Numbered from the stretch's first letter, positions 1 to 8,944 are shown. The stretch is DNA of 64,000 bases from JAYPWI01 sp964629575 (GCA_964629575.1 CAZVUM010000015.1:1-64000); one strand, 5' to 3'. The notes: generated by a model not told the origin, from the sequence alone. A program made the numbers and translations.

Positions 1-759
1 GTCCAACGCAGTGTCGATATCAATCGCAATCAACGCAGTCGGCTTGGCCCGCCGAACAGTCGCCTTGTCTGGGGTGTCGTCTTTCGAGCTGCCGTTGAGG
101 TGCTGGTGGCAGATGTCGGTCAACGCGTCAGCGTTGCGCTGCTTCACCGTCCTCTTCACAGGCGCAGCAGCCGGGTCGGGGCCATTCATCGTGTTCAACG
201 CTTCCCCGACGGTCGCGTACTGGTCTGCGGTGAGATGACCGGTGATGTCGGCTTCACCAAACAGGGTCGGGCGAAGCGTCAACCCGTACCCGTCGGATCC
301 TGCCGGTTCAGCAAGATGCTCGTCAGCCAACTCTGCGAACCGGGCACACAGCTTCTCGTACTCCACAGCAGACAGAGCAGTGGCGTCTGCGACCAGCTGC
401 CGCCTGTAGAACTCCACGGCCTCGGAACGTCGATCGGTCGCGACAGCCGAGAGTGCTTCGAGGTGGGCGATGGTGGTGATCCCCAACTCGAGTGCTTCGG
501 CCAGACCGGGGAGACGGCGGAGCAGGTTCACCAGTTTGGTCAACGCCAATGCGTCTGCGTGGATGAGTCCGCAGCGTTGCTGCAGCCACGGTGTCATCGC
601 CGCGGCACCGTCACGACCCCAGCTCGAGTCCTCAGCAACCGACAGCAACGTCAACAGCTGCAAGACCCGAGCCTTCTCGACCTTGTAGGTCAACGCTTCT
701 GCGTCGGTGTTCAACGAGTCGAGATGCTGGCTGTCCCCGAGAATCGCCCCGCCATCCAT
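1..759 (-). CDS. DUF222 / 13E12-repeat family protein, C-terminus cut by window edge
   Basis: The minus strand is open without a stop from ATG 759 to base 1 (253 codons), beginning MDGGAILGDSQHLDSL. An in-frame TAG at 769-771 lies four codons upstream, so this is the first possible start. The visible part is mostly helical, with the pattern of the DUF222 domain: LTKLVNLLRRLPGLAEAL, then ITTIAHLEALSAV, then GEADITGHLTADQYATVGEAL. In the actinobacterial 13E12 family this domain usually precedes an HNH nuclease domain, which here would lie beyond the left edge and cannot be seen. A near-perfect LexA box sits 13 bases upstream, so damage-inducible expression is likely. The role is unknown; a mobile or selfish HNH nuclease is the usual suggestion. 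Family call fairly sure, nuclease activity inferred. Confidence 0.75.
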   Translation of the reverse strand, partial: MDGGAILGDSQHLDSLNTDAEALTYKVEKARVLQLLTLLSVAEDSSWGRDGAAAMTPWLQQRCGLIHADALALTKLVNLLRRLPGLAEALELGITTIAHLEALSAVATDRRSEAVEFYRRQLVADATALSAVEYEKLCARFAELADEHLAEPAGSDGYGLTLRPTLFGEADITGHLTADQYATVGEALNTMNGPDPAAAPVKRTVKQRNADALTDICHQHLNGSSKDDTPDKATVRRAKPTALIAIDIDTALD

Positions 760-771
760 ACCGTCAACCTA

Positions 772-787
772 TCGAACACACGTTCGC
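772..787 (-). promoter_or_regulatory. Putative LexA (SOS) box
   Basis: The site reads TCGAAC-ACAC-GTTCGC on the plus strand. The actinobacterial LexA consensus is TCGAAC-N4-GTTCGA, so 11 of 12 defined bases match. It lies directly before the start of the DUF222 gene. SOS boxes near 13E12-repeat genes are known from Mycobacterium tuberculosis. Binding is inferred from sequence only. Confidence 0.6.
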
Positions 788-877
788 TCACCAACCCGCT
801 GGGCAAGAAACTCCGGGATTTCTCACAGCGCCGGAGAACTGACCCAACTCACGGCGTGGGGACCGCCGGCGGCTCGC

Positions 878-1336
878 TCATTCGACGTACGTCCACTCGA
901 TTCCAGCTGCGTCCAGCTCACGAGTGAGTCTTCCGAGTGGGGGTGGCCGAATGACCTTCCCCTGGGATAGCAACCAACATCTGACCGCCCGGCCACCAGT
1001 GGTCTGCCAGGTGAGCAGCCGCGGGACGAGCGACGGCCTCCGAGGAACGAAGACCTCCAGATCGGCGGTAGCGAGCTGGTGGATCCCTGACGTTGTCGCC
1101 ACGGTGACGACGCCGGACGATGGGTCGATGCTGACGTAGTTGCGACCGCGGAACCACAGGCACAAGCCGAGCAACGCAGTGCCGAGCCCAAGACAGACAG
1201 TCTCGGGGCCACTGCCCGAGCCCCGGACAAGCGAGCCGGCGCACGCCACCCAAGCAGTAGAGGCGATCGCTATGAAGCCACGCACCACGTTGGCGCTGTC
1301 GCCGAAACGATGTCGCAGTCTCCGTTGCCGCGCCAT
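878..1336 (-). CDS. Small membrane protein, unknown function
   Basis: 152 residues starting MARQRRLRHRFGDS from ATG 1336. A basic N-terminus is followed by two hydrophobic segments (about residues 18-38 and 45-62, the second with LGLGTALLGLCLWF). A soluble tail follows with YVSIDPSSGVVTV and a C-terminus rich in beta and then alpha propensity. This arrangement, two membrane helices plus a small beta domain, resembles bacterial PH-like membrane proteins, but no diagnostic motif is visible. It stands alone between the DUF222 gene and tRNA-Ser. Function not recognised. Confidence 0.55.
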   Translation of the reverse strand: MARQRRLRHRFGDSANVVRGFIAIASTAWVACAGSLVRGSGSGPETVCLGLGTALLGLCLWFRGRNYVSIDPSSGVVTVATTSGIHQLATADLEVFVPRRPSLVPRLLTWQTTGGRAVRCWLLSQGKVIRPPPLGRLTRELDAAGIEWTYVE

Positions 1337-1490
1337 GCTACGGATCGACTGCCTCGCTGACCCCCACTGACCAGATCATCCAGCGCACCCCCTCGGAACC
1401 TCAGGCGCCATCTTCGACAGCACCCGCAGGGCCACACATACCAGCCTCGTCCAACCCGAAAACTCCATTGCCCCGAGCTGCAAGATGAGA

Positions 1491-1516
1491 AGACCCGAGC
1501 AGACTCGCTCGGGTCT
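1491..1516 (-). terminator. Hairpin downstream of tRNA-Ser
   Basis: Perfect 10-bp stem, 1491-1500 paired with 1507-1516, and a 6-base loop. It lies 30 bases past the tRNA 3' end on the minus strand and is followed there by a pyrimidine-rich stretch (TTCTCATCTT). Probably the tRNA terminator. Confidence 0.6.
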
Positions 1517-1546
1517 TTCCTGGCATGTGTTCGAAACAAGAACGTA

Positions 1547-1636
1547 TGGCGGAAGGTGTGGGATTCGAACCCACGGTGACCCGGAGGCCACAACGGCTTT
1601 CGAGGCCGCCCCATTCGTCCGCTCTGGCAACCTTCC
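1547..1636 (-). tRNA. tRNA-Ser (anticodon CGA)
   Basis: A class II tRNA with a long variable arm. Acceptor stem GGAAGGT pairs with ACCTTCC. The anticodon loop CTCGAAA holds CGA at 1602-1600 (reads UCG). The T arm is GTGGGTTCGAATCCCAC. The 3' end carries discriminator G and an encoded CCA (1547-1549). A TAAGGT sequence at 1644-1649, about 8 bases before the 5' end, could be its -10 element. A hairpin terminator follows. Confidence 0.93.
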
Positions 1637-1719
1637 GTCGACGACCTTAGCGAACGGGAACGGGCGCACAGCAGTCGGTTCACGCCCGATCGTCACACCC
1701 AACCCCTAGCGTTGTCGCA

Positions 1720-3582
1720 ATGCGTCCCATGCACCCCCACGCGCTGCTCCGCGACCCCAACGCCCCGCGGGGAAACGCCGTCAGCAGGTCGTCGCTGCGG
1801 CGGGTGTGGCAGTTCGCAGGGCTCTACAAGTGGATGATCGCGCTGTTCGTCATCGCCATCATCGGTGGGGCGCTCCTGCAGCTCGCGCCGCCCTACCTCT
1901 TCGGGCAGATCATCGACGAGATCAACGCGATCCTCGACGACGGACAGAGCGGCGAGCGAAGCGCCGTGATGTGGCTGGCGATCTTCACGGTCGTGGCCGC
2001 GTTCGGCGCCGCCATCTTGGCGCTGATCGAGCGCTGGCTCTCGGCCCGGGTGGGCGAAGGCCTGATCAACGACCTGCGGGCTACGCTCTACGACCACGTC
2101 CAGCGGATGCCGCTCGCGTTCTTCACCCACACCCAGACGGGCCTGCTCGTGTCGCGGCTCAACAACGACGTCATCGGTGCGCAGCGGGCCGTCACGGGAA
2201 CGTTGGGCACGGTCGTCACGAACTTCATCACCGCCACCAGCACGCTCGTGTTCATGTTCTTCCTCGAGTGGCGACTCACGCTCCTGGCGTTGCTGCTGAT
2301 GCCGCTGTTCGTGTGGCCGGCCAAGCGTGTCGGTCGTGTGGTCTCCAACATCACCCGCGAACAGATGGAACGCAACGCCGAGATGAACTCGACGATGACC
2401 GAGCGATTCTCGGTCTCGGGGGCCCAGCTGGTGAAGCTGTTCGGCGATCACCCGACCGAGGCGCAGCGGTTCGAGACCCAGGCCACCGCCGTTCGGGATC
2501 TCGGCATCCGCAACGCGATGTATGGCCGGATCTTCATCCTGGCGCTCGGGCTCGTCGCAGCGGTCGGGACCGCTCTCGTGTACCTCGTCGGTGGCCAGTT
2601 CGCGATCGACGGAGACCTGACGACCGGTGAACTGGTGACGTTCGCGGCGCTGGTTCCGCTGATCTATCAGCCCCTCACCGCGCTCACGAGTGCCCGCGTC
2701 GACGTGATGAGCGCGCTCGTCAGCTTCGAACGGGTCTTCGAGGTACTCGACACGCCGCACTCGATCGACGACCGCCCAGACGCCGAGGAGCTCACGTCGG
2801 TCGCCGGCCGGGTGCAGTTCCACAACGTCGACTTCGCCTACCCCACCGCCGACGCACCGTCGCTCGCCCTCGGGGGCCGCGGCCAGGGCGACGAACTGGG
2901 CCCCGAGGTTCTCCACCAGGTGGAGCTCGACCTGCCCGCCGGCACGATGACCGCCCTGGTCGGACCCTCTGGTTCGGGCAAGAGCACCATCGCCGCCTTG
3001 CTCCCCCGCCTCTACGACGTGTCGGGCGGAGCGGTGCTGATCGACGGGCACGACGCCCGTGAGGTGACTCAGGAAAGCCTGCGTCGACACATTGGGGTGG
3101 TCACCCAGGACCCGCACCTCTTCCACGACAGCGTCGCAGCCAACCTCCGCTACAGCGATCCCTCCGCCGATGTGGACGACCTCGAACGGGCATGCCGGGC
3201 GGCCCAGATCCACGAGGTGATCGCCCGCCTGCCAGACGGCTACCACACCGTGGTCGGTGAGCGTGGCTACCGTCTCTCGGGCGGCGAGAAGCAGCGGCTG
3301 GCCATCGCGCGGGTCCTCCTCAAGAACCCGGCAATCGTCATCCTCGACGAGGCCACCAGCCACCTCGACGCCGAGAACGAGGTCCTCGTGCAGCGCGCCC
3401 TCGACGAAGCGCTTGCCGGGCGCACCTCGCTCGTGATCGCCCATCGCCTCAGCACCGTGCGCAATGCGGACCAGATCATCGTGCTCGACGAAGGCCGGGT
3501 CGTCGAACGGGGCGATCACGACAACCTGGTGGCCGCGGGCGGTCTCTACGCCGACTTCCACCAGACGTTGGCCGGGGAGTGA
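1720..3582 (+). CDS. ABC exporter half-transporter (membrane domain fused to ATPase)
   Basis: 620 residues. The N-terminal half (about 25-330) has six predicted membrane helices of the type-I exporter fold; helix 1 begins near WMIALFVIAIIGGALLQL. The C-terminal ATPase has Walker A GPSGSGKST near 414, signature LSGGEKQR near 517, Walker B IVILDEAT near 536 and the H-loop histidine in IAHRLST near 572. Such proteins export lipids, peptides or drugs as dimers; the substrate cannot be read from sequence. A short Gly-rich insert (GGRGQGDELGPE, about 387-398) lies at the start of the ATPase, before Walker A, and looks non-essential. xseA begins 3 bases after the stop, so the genes may be co-transcribed. 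Start chosen at the first ATG, 1720, 83 bases from the divergent tRNA. Confidence 0.9.
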   Translation: MRPMHPHALLRDPNAPRGNAVSRSSLRRVWQFAGLYKWMIALFVIAIIGGALLQLAPPYLFGQIIDEINAILDDGQSGERSAVMWLAIFTVVAAFGAAILALIERWLSARVGEGLINDLRATLYDHVQRMPLAFFTHTQTGLLVSRLNNDVIGAQRAVTGTLGTVVTNFITATSTLVFMFFLEWRLTLLALLLMPLFVWPAKRVGRVVSNITREQMERNAEMNSTMTERFSVSGAQLVKLFGDHPTEAQRFETQATAVRDLGIRNAMYGRIFILALGLVAAVGTALVYLVGGQFAIDGDLTTGELVTFAALVPLIYQPLTALTSARVDVMSALVSFERVFEVLDTPHSIDDRPDAEELTSVAGRVQFHNVDFAYPTADAPSLALGGRGQGDELGPEVLHQVELDLPAGTMTALVGPSGSGKSTIAALLPRLYDVSGGAVLIDGHDAREVTQESLRRHIGVVTQDPHLFHDSVAANLRYSDPSADVDDLERACRAAQIHEVIARLPDGYHTVVGERGYRLSGGEKQRLAIARVLLKNPAIVILDEATSHLDAENEVLVQRALDEALAGRTSLVIAHRLSTVRNADQIIVLDEGRVVERGDHDNLVAAGGLYADFHQTLAGE

Positions 3583-3585
3583 CGG

Positions 3586-4980
3586 GTGGCCGTTCACACT
3601 TGGACGGTCGACGAACTGTGTTCGGCAGTCGGCGATGCGCTCAGGGCCATCTTTCCCGACGAACTGTGGATCCGCGGTGAGATCAGCGGGCTGCGACGCT
3701 CACCGGCGGGGCACCTCTACTTCGACCTGATCGAACCAGGGGCGAGCGGGCGCGGCGCAGACACCCGCATCTCGGTCGTGGCGTTCAGAGGTCCGCTCCG
3801 CGGTATCGAGGCGGTGCTCCGCAACGTCGGCAACCTCGCTCTCGAGGACGGGATCGAAGTGCGGATCAGGGGCCGCGTGGACTACTACCCGCCGCAGGGT
3901 CGCGTGCAGTTCATGATGAACGCGATCGACCCGCGGTACACCCTCGGGCAACTCGCGGCCGACAAGGACGAGGTGCTACGGCTTCTGGCCGCCGAGGGGC
4001 TGGTGGAGGCCAACGGTCGACGAGCCCTCGCCCTCGTCCCCCTCCGCGTGGGGCTGGTCACCTCAGACGACTCGGCTGCGTACAACGACTTCGTCGACGA
4101 GCTCCACTCCAGCCCGTATCCGTTCGAGATCGTTTTGGCCGACGCCCGCGTACAGGGGACCGACGCCGAAGCCAGCCTCGTCGCCGCGATCACAACCCTG
4201 CACCGCCGGTCACTCGACGTGATCGCCGTCGTTCGAGGTGGTGGCGCCCGCACCGATCTCGTCGCGTTCGACCGCGAAGCCGTGGCACGCGCCGTCGCTG
4301 CGAGCCCGGTCCCCGTGTTCGTCGGCATCGGCCACGAGATCGACCGGTCCGTGGTGGACGAGGTGTGCCACAGCTCGCTGAAGACACCTACGGCGTGTGC
4401 CGCGGCGCTCATCGATCGGGTGCGGATCTTCGACGACCGGCTCGCCCAGTTGTCCACCTCGATCGCCACACACGCCGGTCACCGGATGGCACGCGCCGAG
4501 GAGCGACTCGAACGCGATGCGCGCCAACTCGCCCGCGCCACCAACTCGACGCTGCGGCTTCATGCCTCGCAGCTCGACACCGCCGCCCGTCGTACCGACG
4601 CTGGCGCGCGACGCGCGGTTCAGGCAGCGACCCTTCGCCTGGGGACAGCCCGCTCAACGCTGGTCCGGACCCGCACCGATGTCGAACGAGCGAGCCGCCA
4701 CCTCGACACGGCCTCTGCCCGACTCGAGACAGCGTCCGCCCGGTCGCTCGACCAGGCAGATCGGCGTCTGGCCGCCGCGGCCCAACTCGCCAGCGCGCTC
4801 CACCCGGACCGAATCCTCGCCAGAGGCTTTTCGGTCACCCGCGACGAAGCGGGCGCACTGGTGCGTTCGGTGCCAGCCGTCGGCACCGGCCTCGTGACCC
4901 AGACGGCCGACGCCTCGATCGAGAGCACCGTTTCGACGGCTCGCGCCAACGACCCACCCACCTCACCGGAGGACCAGTGA
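3586..4980 (+). CDS. xseA: Exodeoxyribonuclease VII large subunit
   Basis: 464 residues from GTG 3586, preceded by GGGGAG at good spacing. An N-terminal OB-fold for DNA binding (about 5-110, with ELWIRGEISGLRRSPAGHLY) is followed by the XseA catalytic core (RVGLVTSDDSAAYNDF; VVRGGGARTDLVAFD; PVFVGIGHEIDRSVVDEV). A long, Arg- and Ala-rich helical region (about 290-420) contributes the rod that binds XseB. With XseB it degrades single-stranded DNA in mismatch repair and damage processing. It overlaps xseB by a GTGA junction, the usual order. Length and motifs are normal for the family. Confidence 0.95.
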   Translation: MAVHTWTVDELCSAVGDALRAIFPDELWIRGEISGLRRSPAGHLYFDLIEPGASGRGADTRISVVAFRGPLRGIEAVLRNVGNLALEDGIEVRIRGRVDYYPPQGRVQFMMNAIDPRYTLGQLAADKDEVLRLLAAEGLVEANGRRALALVPLRVGLVTSDDSAAYNDFVDELHSSPYPFEIVLADARVQGTDAEASLVAAITTLHRRSLDVIAVVRGGGARTDLVAFDREAVARAVAASPVPVFVGIGHEIDRSVVDEVCHSSLKTPTACAAALIDRVRIFDDRLAQLSTSIATHAGHRMARAEERLERDARQLARATNSTLRLHASQLDTAARRTDAGARRAVQAATLRLGTARSTLVRTRTDVERASRHLDTASARLETASARSLDQADRRLAAAAQLASALHPDRILARGFSVTRDEAGALVRSVPAVGTGLVTQTADASIESTVSTARANDPPTSPEDQ

Positions 4981-5258
4981 CCAACACCGCCGACCGCGAC
5001 GAGCCCGCCGGCTATGCGGCTGCACTCGCCGAGCTCGAGGGGATCCTCGAATCGCTCGACGGAGACGATGTGGACATCGATCGTCTCAGCAGCGACGTTC
5101 GTCGAGCAGCGGAGCTCATCTCGATCTGTCGGGATCGCCTCACCGCCACCCGAGCCGAAGTCGAGCGCATCGTGGCCGATCTGGACCCCGACGGCACTGG
5201 GTCCGATAACACAGGGTCCGATAACACAGGGTCCGATAACACAGGGTCCGACGGCTGA
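4977..5258 (+). CDS. xseB: Exodeoxyribonuclease VII small subunit
   Basis: 93 residues from GTG 4977, overlapping the xseA stop (GTGA). The helical hairpin typical of XseB is visible: YAAALAELEGILESLDGD, then RLSSDVRRAAELI and TATRAEVERIVADLD. It binds the XseA helical arm in several copies. The family domain is about 60-70 residues long. Here an extra tail of about 20 residues made of repeated GSDNT units follows, encoded by an exact 15-bp tandem repeat. The tail is probably dispensable and may vary between strains. Confidence 0.9.
   Translation: MTNTADRDEPAGYAAALAELEGILESLDGDDVDIDRLSSDVRRAAELISICRDRLTATRAEVERIVADLDPDGTGSDNTGSDNTGSDNTGSDG
5199..5250 (+). repeat. 15-bp tandem repeat in the 3' end of xseB
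   Basis: The unit GGGTCCGATAACACA occurs three times exactly (5199, 5214, 5229) plus a partial fourth copy (GGGTCCG, 5244-5250). It is in frame and encodes Gly-Ser-Asp-Asn-Thr. Repeat-number change would alter only the length of the protein tail. Confidence 0.95.
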
Positions 5259-5278
5259 TCCGAGCCCAAAAGGAGGTG

Positions 5279-5314
5279 TGGACCGAGGGAGTCGGTGGGT
5301 CCTCCCTCGGTCCA
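5279..5314 (+). terminator. Strong hairpin after xseB
   Basis: Perfect 12-bp arms, 5279-5290 and 5303-5314, with a 12-base loop, 20 bases after the xseB stop. No T-run follows, so this is a weak candidate for an intrinsic terminator. The rest of the 285-bp space before the next gene shows nothing I can name. Confidence 0.45.
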
Positions 5315-5543
5315 CGGGCGCCCTCGGACCGGTGGGAAATCCGGAGCGCACACTGGGGCTCGTGGTTCGATTTCTCTCGAACTACTGAGCGGTCACTTCG
5401 TATGTTAGCGGCGCCTGACCGGGGCCAGAGCCAACCAGCTGAGAATTCCAGTACTGAAACTCTCACAGAGTGAACAATTGCTCACTCGAGATCACGAAAA
5501 GCTAGCCACACGTACAACGCGGAGTCAAAGGCGCTATCAGGAA

Positions 5544-7511
5544 ATGCTGTCATCTCAGGATCCTCAAGAATCGCCACACCCGGAGCCCACTCCCGCCGGA
5601 GCGTGGGCGTCCCCGCTCACCGCCGACCTCCTCGCAGCCGGGGCCACGCGCCGGTCAGAGCCGCGCTACCACGACGGCGCCGTCTACTGGATCGAAGGAC
5701 GTCCCGCCGAGGGCGGACGCTCGGTTGTCGTGGCACGCGACCTCTCCGGCGGCGAGCGGCGAGACGTGGGGCCCGCCGATCTCAACCTGCGGACGCTGGT
5801 CCACGAGTACGGCGGCGCTGGTTGGATCCCGGTCGGTGACCACATCCTCGGCGCCAGGTTTGAAGATCAGCGTCTCGTGCAGATCCCCAGTGGCGCGGGT
5901 TCCGGGGAGCCTTCGCGGGACGTGATTCCGCTCACCGCCGATGCGCCCCAGCCCAGAAGCGTTCGCTACGCCGATCCCGAGCCTCTCCCCGACGGCAGCA
6001 TCATCTGGGTGCAGGAACGTCACGAAGCCGGCGACGTTCACAACGCCCTCGTGCATGTGGACCCGGCGGGTCGGGTAACCAACATCGCTTCGGGCCACGA
6101 CTTCGTCGCAGCGCCGACGGCCTCGACCGACGGCACGCGGATCGCGTACCTGGCCTGGGACCACCCATCGATGCCCTGGGACCACACCTGTGTGTGGATG
6201 GTCGAACGCGTCGGCGGCGACTGGTCGGAGCCCCGGCGCGTCGTCGACGGCCCAGCGCTCCAGCAGCCACGCTTCGGCCCAGACGACGAGCTGTACGTGG
6301 TCTCCGATACCACGGGTTTCTGGAACCTCCACCGGGTGGACCAGGCGACCGGAGCGACGGTTCCGCTCGTCGAGAGGAACGCCGAGTTCGGTGTCCCGAG
6401 CTGGGCCTTCGGCAACCGAACCTACGACTGGGCTGCCGATGGGACGCTCTGGTGCACCTGGGTCGACCACGGTGTCGGCCACATCGGGATCCTCAGCGAC
6501 GGCACGGTCGATGAGGTGGCCAGCGGGTTCACAGAGTTCGGGCGGATCGAGGCGCTCCCCGACGGCCGGGTCGTGGCTCTGGCCGCGAGCTGGACCGAAC
6601 CCGCAGCGATCGTCATCATCGACCGGCAGGGGCGCAACGAACGCCTCAGCGCAGAGGACCAGCTACCCGTCGATCCCACAGCGATCTCGGCTCCCGAATC
6701 GATCACCTTCGAGGACGATCAGGGCCGCGCCACCCACGCCTTCTTCTTCCCGCCCGTCTCGGCCGCCCATCAGCTCCCCGCCGGCGAATCGCCACCGCTC
6801 ATCGTGCTCGGACACGGCGGGCCCACGGGGTGCGCCCGGTCCTCGCTCGACCTCGGCATCCAGTACTGGACGACGCGGGGCATCGCGGTCGTCGATGTCA
6901 ACTACGGCGGAAGCACCGGATTTGGCACTGACTACCGCAACCGACTCGTGGGCGAATGGGGTCCCCGCGACATGGCCGATTGCGTCGCCGCCGCAGAATT
7001 CCTCGCCGACGACGGGAGCGTCGACCGCGACCGGCTGGCGATCAAGGGAGGCTCGGCCGGCGGTTTCACCACCCTGTCAGCCTTGGTGTTCACCGACGTC
7101 TTCGCCGCCGGAATCAGCCGTTACGGCGTCGCCGATCTCGCATCTCTCGCTCAGGACACCCACAAGTTCGAGTCGCGCTACCTCGACTCGCTCGTCGGCC
7201 CGTGGCCGGTGGCTCGCAAGACGTACACCGAGCGGAGCCCCATCAACCACACCGACCGACTCCGCACGCCGATGATCGTTCTCCAAGGCGACGAGGACCC
7301 GGTGGTGCCCCCGAGCCAGGCCGAACAGTTGGTGGCATCGCTCGCGGCGGGTGGCGTCCCACACGCGTACGTCCTGTTCGTAGGCGAGAGCCACGGGTTC
7401 CGAAAGGCCGAGAACATCGCCGCCGCGCTCGAGGCCGAGCTGTCGTTCCTCGGTCAGATCCTCGGTTTCGAGCCCGCCGACGACCTGGAGCGGGTACCCC
7501 TCAGGACCTGA
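5544..7511 (+). CDS. S9 family peptidase (prolyl-oligopeptidase / acylaminoacyl-peptidase type)
   Basis: 655 residues from ATG 5544; a longer reading from TTG 5478 is possible but the extra residues look unconserved. An N-terminal beta-propeller-like region (about 20-380) shows recurring W-D and DG patterns. The C-terminal alpha/beta hydrolase (about 400-650) contains the nucleophile Ser504 in GGSAGGF, the acid in GDEDPVVPPSQ (about 583) and the His in GESHGF (about 615). Such enzymes cleave short peptides or remove acylated N-terminal residues in the cytoplasm; no signal peptide is present. The stop lies 6 bases before an assembly gap. Confidence 0.88.
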   Translation: MLSSQDPQESPHPEPTPAGAWASPLTADLLAAGATRRSEPRYHDGAVYWIEGRPAEGGRSVVVARDLSGGERRDVGPADLNLRTLVHEYGGAGWIPVGDHILGARFEDQRLVQIPSGAGSGEPSRDVIPLTADAPQPRSVRYADPEPLPDGSIIWVQERHEAGDVHNALVHVDPAGRVTNIASGHDFVAAPTASTDGTRIAYLAWDHPSMPWDHTCVWMVERVGGDWSEPRRVVDGPALQQPRFGPDDELYVVSDTTGFWNLHRVDQATGATVPLVERNAEFGVPSWAFGNRTYDWAADGTLWCTWVDHGVGHIGILSDGTVDEVASGFTEFGRIEALPDGRVVALAASWTEPAAIVIIDRQGRNERLSAEDQLPVDPTAISAPESITFEDDQGRATHAFFFPPVSAAHQLPAGESPPLIVLGHGGPTGCARSSLDLGIQYWTTRGIAVVDVNYGGSTGFGTDYRNRLVGEWGPRDMADCVAAAEFLADDGSVDRDRLAIKGGSAGGFTTLSALVFTDVFAAGISRYGVADLASLAQDTHKFESRYLDSLVGPWPVARKTYTERSPINHTDRLRTPMIVLQGDEDPVVPPSQAEQLVASLAAGGVPHAYVLFVGESHGFRKAENIAAALEAELSFLGQILGFEPADDLERVPLRT

Positions 7512-7517
7512 ACCCGT

Positions 7518-7617
7518 NNNNNNNNNNNNNNNNNNNNNNNNNNNNNNNNNNNNNNNNNNNNNNNNNNNNNNNNNNNNNNNNNNNNNNNNNNNNNNNNNNN
7601 NNNNNNNNNNNNNNNNN
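7518..7617. other. Assembly gap (100 N)
   Basis: Exactly 100 N. It separates the S9 peptidase stop from the incomplete 3' end of the CapA-like gene. The flanks share no sequence. The right flank is a low-complexity, Thr-coding stretch. Confidence 0.95.
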
Positions 7618-8944
7618 GGTGGGTGAGGTGGTGGTCGTGAGCGGGGCGGTCGTCACAGGCGGCGGGTCGTGCTTGGCGCAGTCGCCGGAGATGACGTCGA
7701 CGATCCGCTGATGGCGGGACCCTTCCGCCACGGGAGCCGGTGCACCCGCGGCGTCGAGCAGGTGGGGGTGAAAGCTCCACCCGACAAGGTTCTCATCCTC
7801 GAAGTCGAGCTGCAGGATTCCCGTGTCGCCGGTGATCCCGAACCGGGGGTGCCAGACGAAGTTGCCGAGCGAGTAGGCGACGAGCTGGGTATCGGTGGTC
7901 TCGATCGGCTGCAGGACGTGCGGGTGATGGCCGAGCACCACTGTCGCACCCGCGTCGAGAAGATCTGCTGCGAAAGACCGCTGCACCCCACTCGGACAGG
8001 TGTCGCGTTCGATCCCCCAGTGGACCGAGACGACCACAACATCGGCTTCGGATGCGGCCACGCGCACGTTGGCCAGAACCCGCTCCCGCTGCGCGGAGGC
8101 GTTGGCGATACCGGCACGTTCGGCGGTCGCGCCGAAACCGCTGGGCATGATCTGGCTCGCCGCCACGAACGCCACCGTCGGCCCATCGGGGACCTCGAGG
8201 ATGCGATGGCGGTAGGCCTCCGAGTCGTTCTCGCCCGCGCCGACCGCCACGACGCCGAACTCTTCGAGCGCCTCCAAGGTGTCCGTCAGGCCGACCGCCC
8301 CGAAGTCACGGGCGTGATTGTTGGCGAGGCTGACCACATCCACGCCCGCGTTCGCGATGGTGCGCGCGGCGGACGGCGGAGCGCGAAAGACGAACGTCTT
8401 CTGCACCGGCGTCCCACCGGTCGTGATCGCCATCTCGACGTTGACGAACGCGATGTCCGCGGTCCCCAGGGCGGGCACCATCTTGGCGAACGGGTCGATA
8501 CCCGCCAGCTCGCTGCGATCCATGAGGACGTCGCCGCCCGCCATCAAGGTCCACTCCCGAACCCCCACGGTTGTGGTGGGCGCAATGGTGGTAGTGGTCG
8601 TGGAGGTGGTGGTGACGAGCGATGTCGTTGTCGAGGTGGACGCGTCTGGCGCCACCACTGCGAGCTCCACCGAACCGCCGCCGGCCGCCGGCGTCGTGTC
8701 GGTCGCCGTCGACTCGATCGACGTCGTGCCGCCCGAACACGCACCGAGAACGAGCGCGCCGAGAACGAGCGCGCCGAGAACGNNNNNNNNNNNNNNNNNN
8801 NNNNNNNNNNNNNNNNNNNNNNNNNNNNNNNNNNNNNNNNNNNNNNNNNNNNNNNNNNNNNNNNNNNNNNNNNNNNNNNNNNCCGAGAACGAGCGCGCCG
8901 AGAACGAGCGCGCCGAGAACGGTGAGCATCCAGGTCTGCCGCAC
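7618..8944 (-). CDS. CapA-family (poly-gamma-glutamate synthesis type) lipoprotein, split by a gap and 3'-incomplete
   Basis: The body of the protein runs from about 8670 down to the gap at 7617. It has the CapA metallophosphatase signature: MAGGDVLMDR, ADIAFVNVEMAI, VVSLANNHARDFG, VVVVSVHWGIE and VVLGHHPHVLQP. The last residues seen are Thr-rich, and the C-terminus lies in the gap. The 5' end contains another gap (8783-8882). If its identical 39-base flanks are merged, the frame is continuous from GTG 8944 through a lipoprotein signal (RQTWMLTVLG, repeats of LVLGA, then lipobox LGAC) into a Ser/Thr-rich linker and the CapA domain. CapA proteins are membrane-attached and tied to polyglutamate or capsule export; no capBC is nearby. 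Partner unknown. Confidence 0.78.
8783..8882. other. Assembly gap (100 N) with identical 39-base flanks
   Basis: The 39 bases before the gap (8744-8782) equal the 39 bases after it (8883-8921). Both are made of a 15-bp unit containing GAGAACGAGCGCGCC that encodes part of the CapA signal peptide. The contig ends therefore probably overlap, and the 100 N are a placeholder. Confidence 0.85.

Noticed and set aside
100..927. Plus-strand frame over the DUF222 region
   Set aside because: The minus strand encodes a recognisable DUF222 domain and has the LexA site; the plus product has no family features.
1485..1709. Short frames across tRNA-Ser
   Set aside because: The sequence is fully explained by the tRNA.
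1693..3597. 634-codon open frame antisense to the ABC transporter
   Set aside because: It mirrors a clear ABC gene; long antisense frames are common in GC-rich DNA. Its Asp/Glu/His/Arg-rich composition fits a shadow.
5269..5473. AAAAGGAGGTG followed by a short frame at 5276
   Set aside because: The only start overlaps the ribosome site itself, and the product spans a hairpin and looks random.
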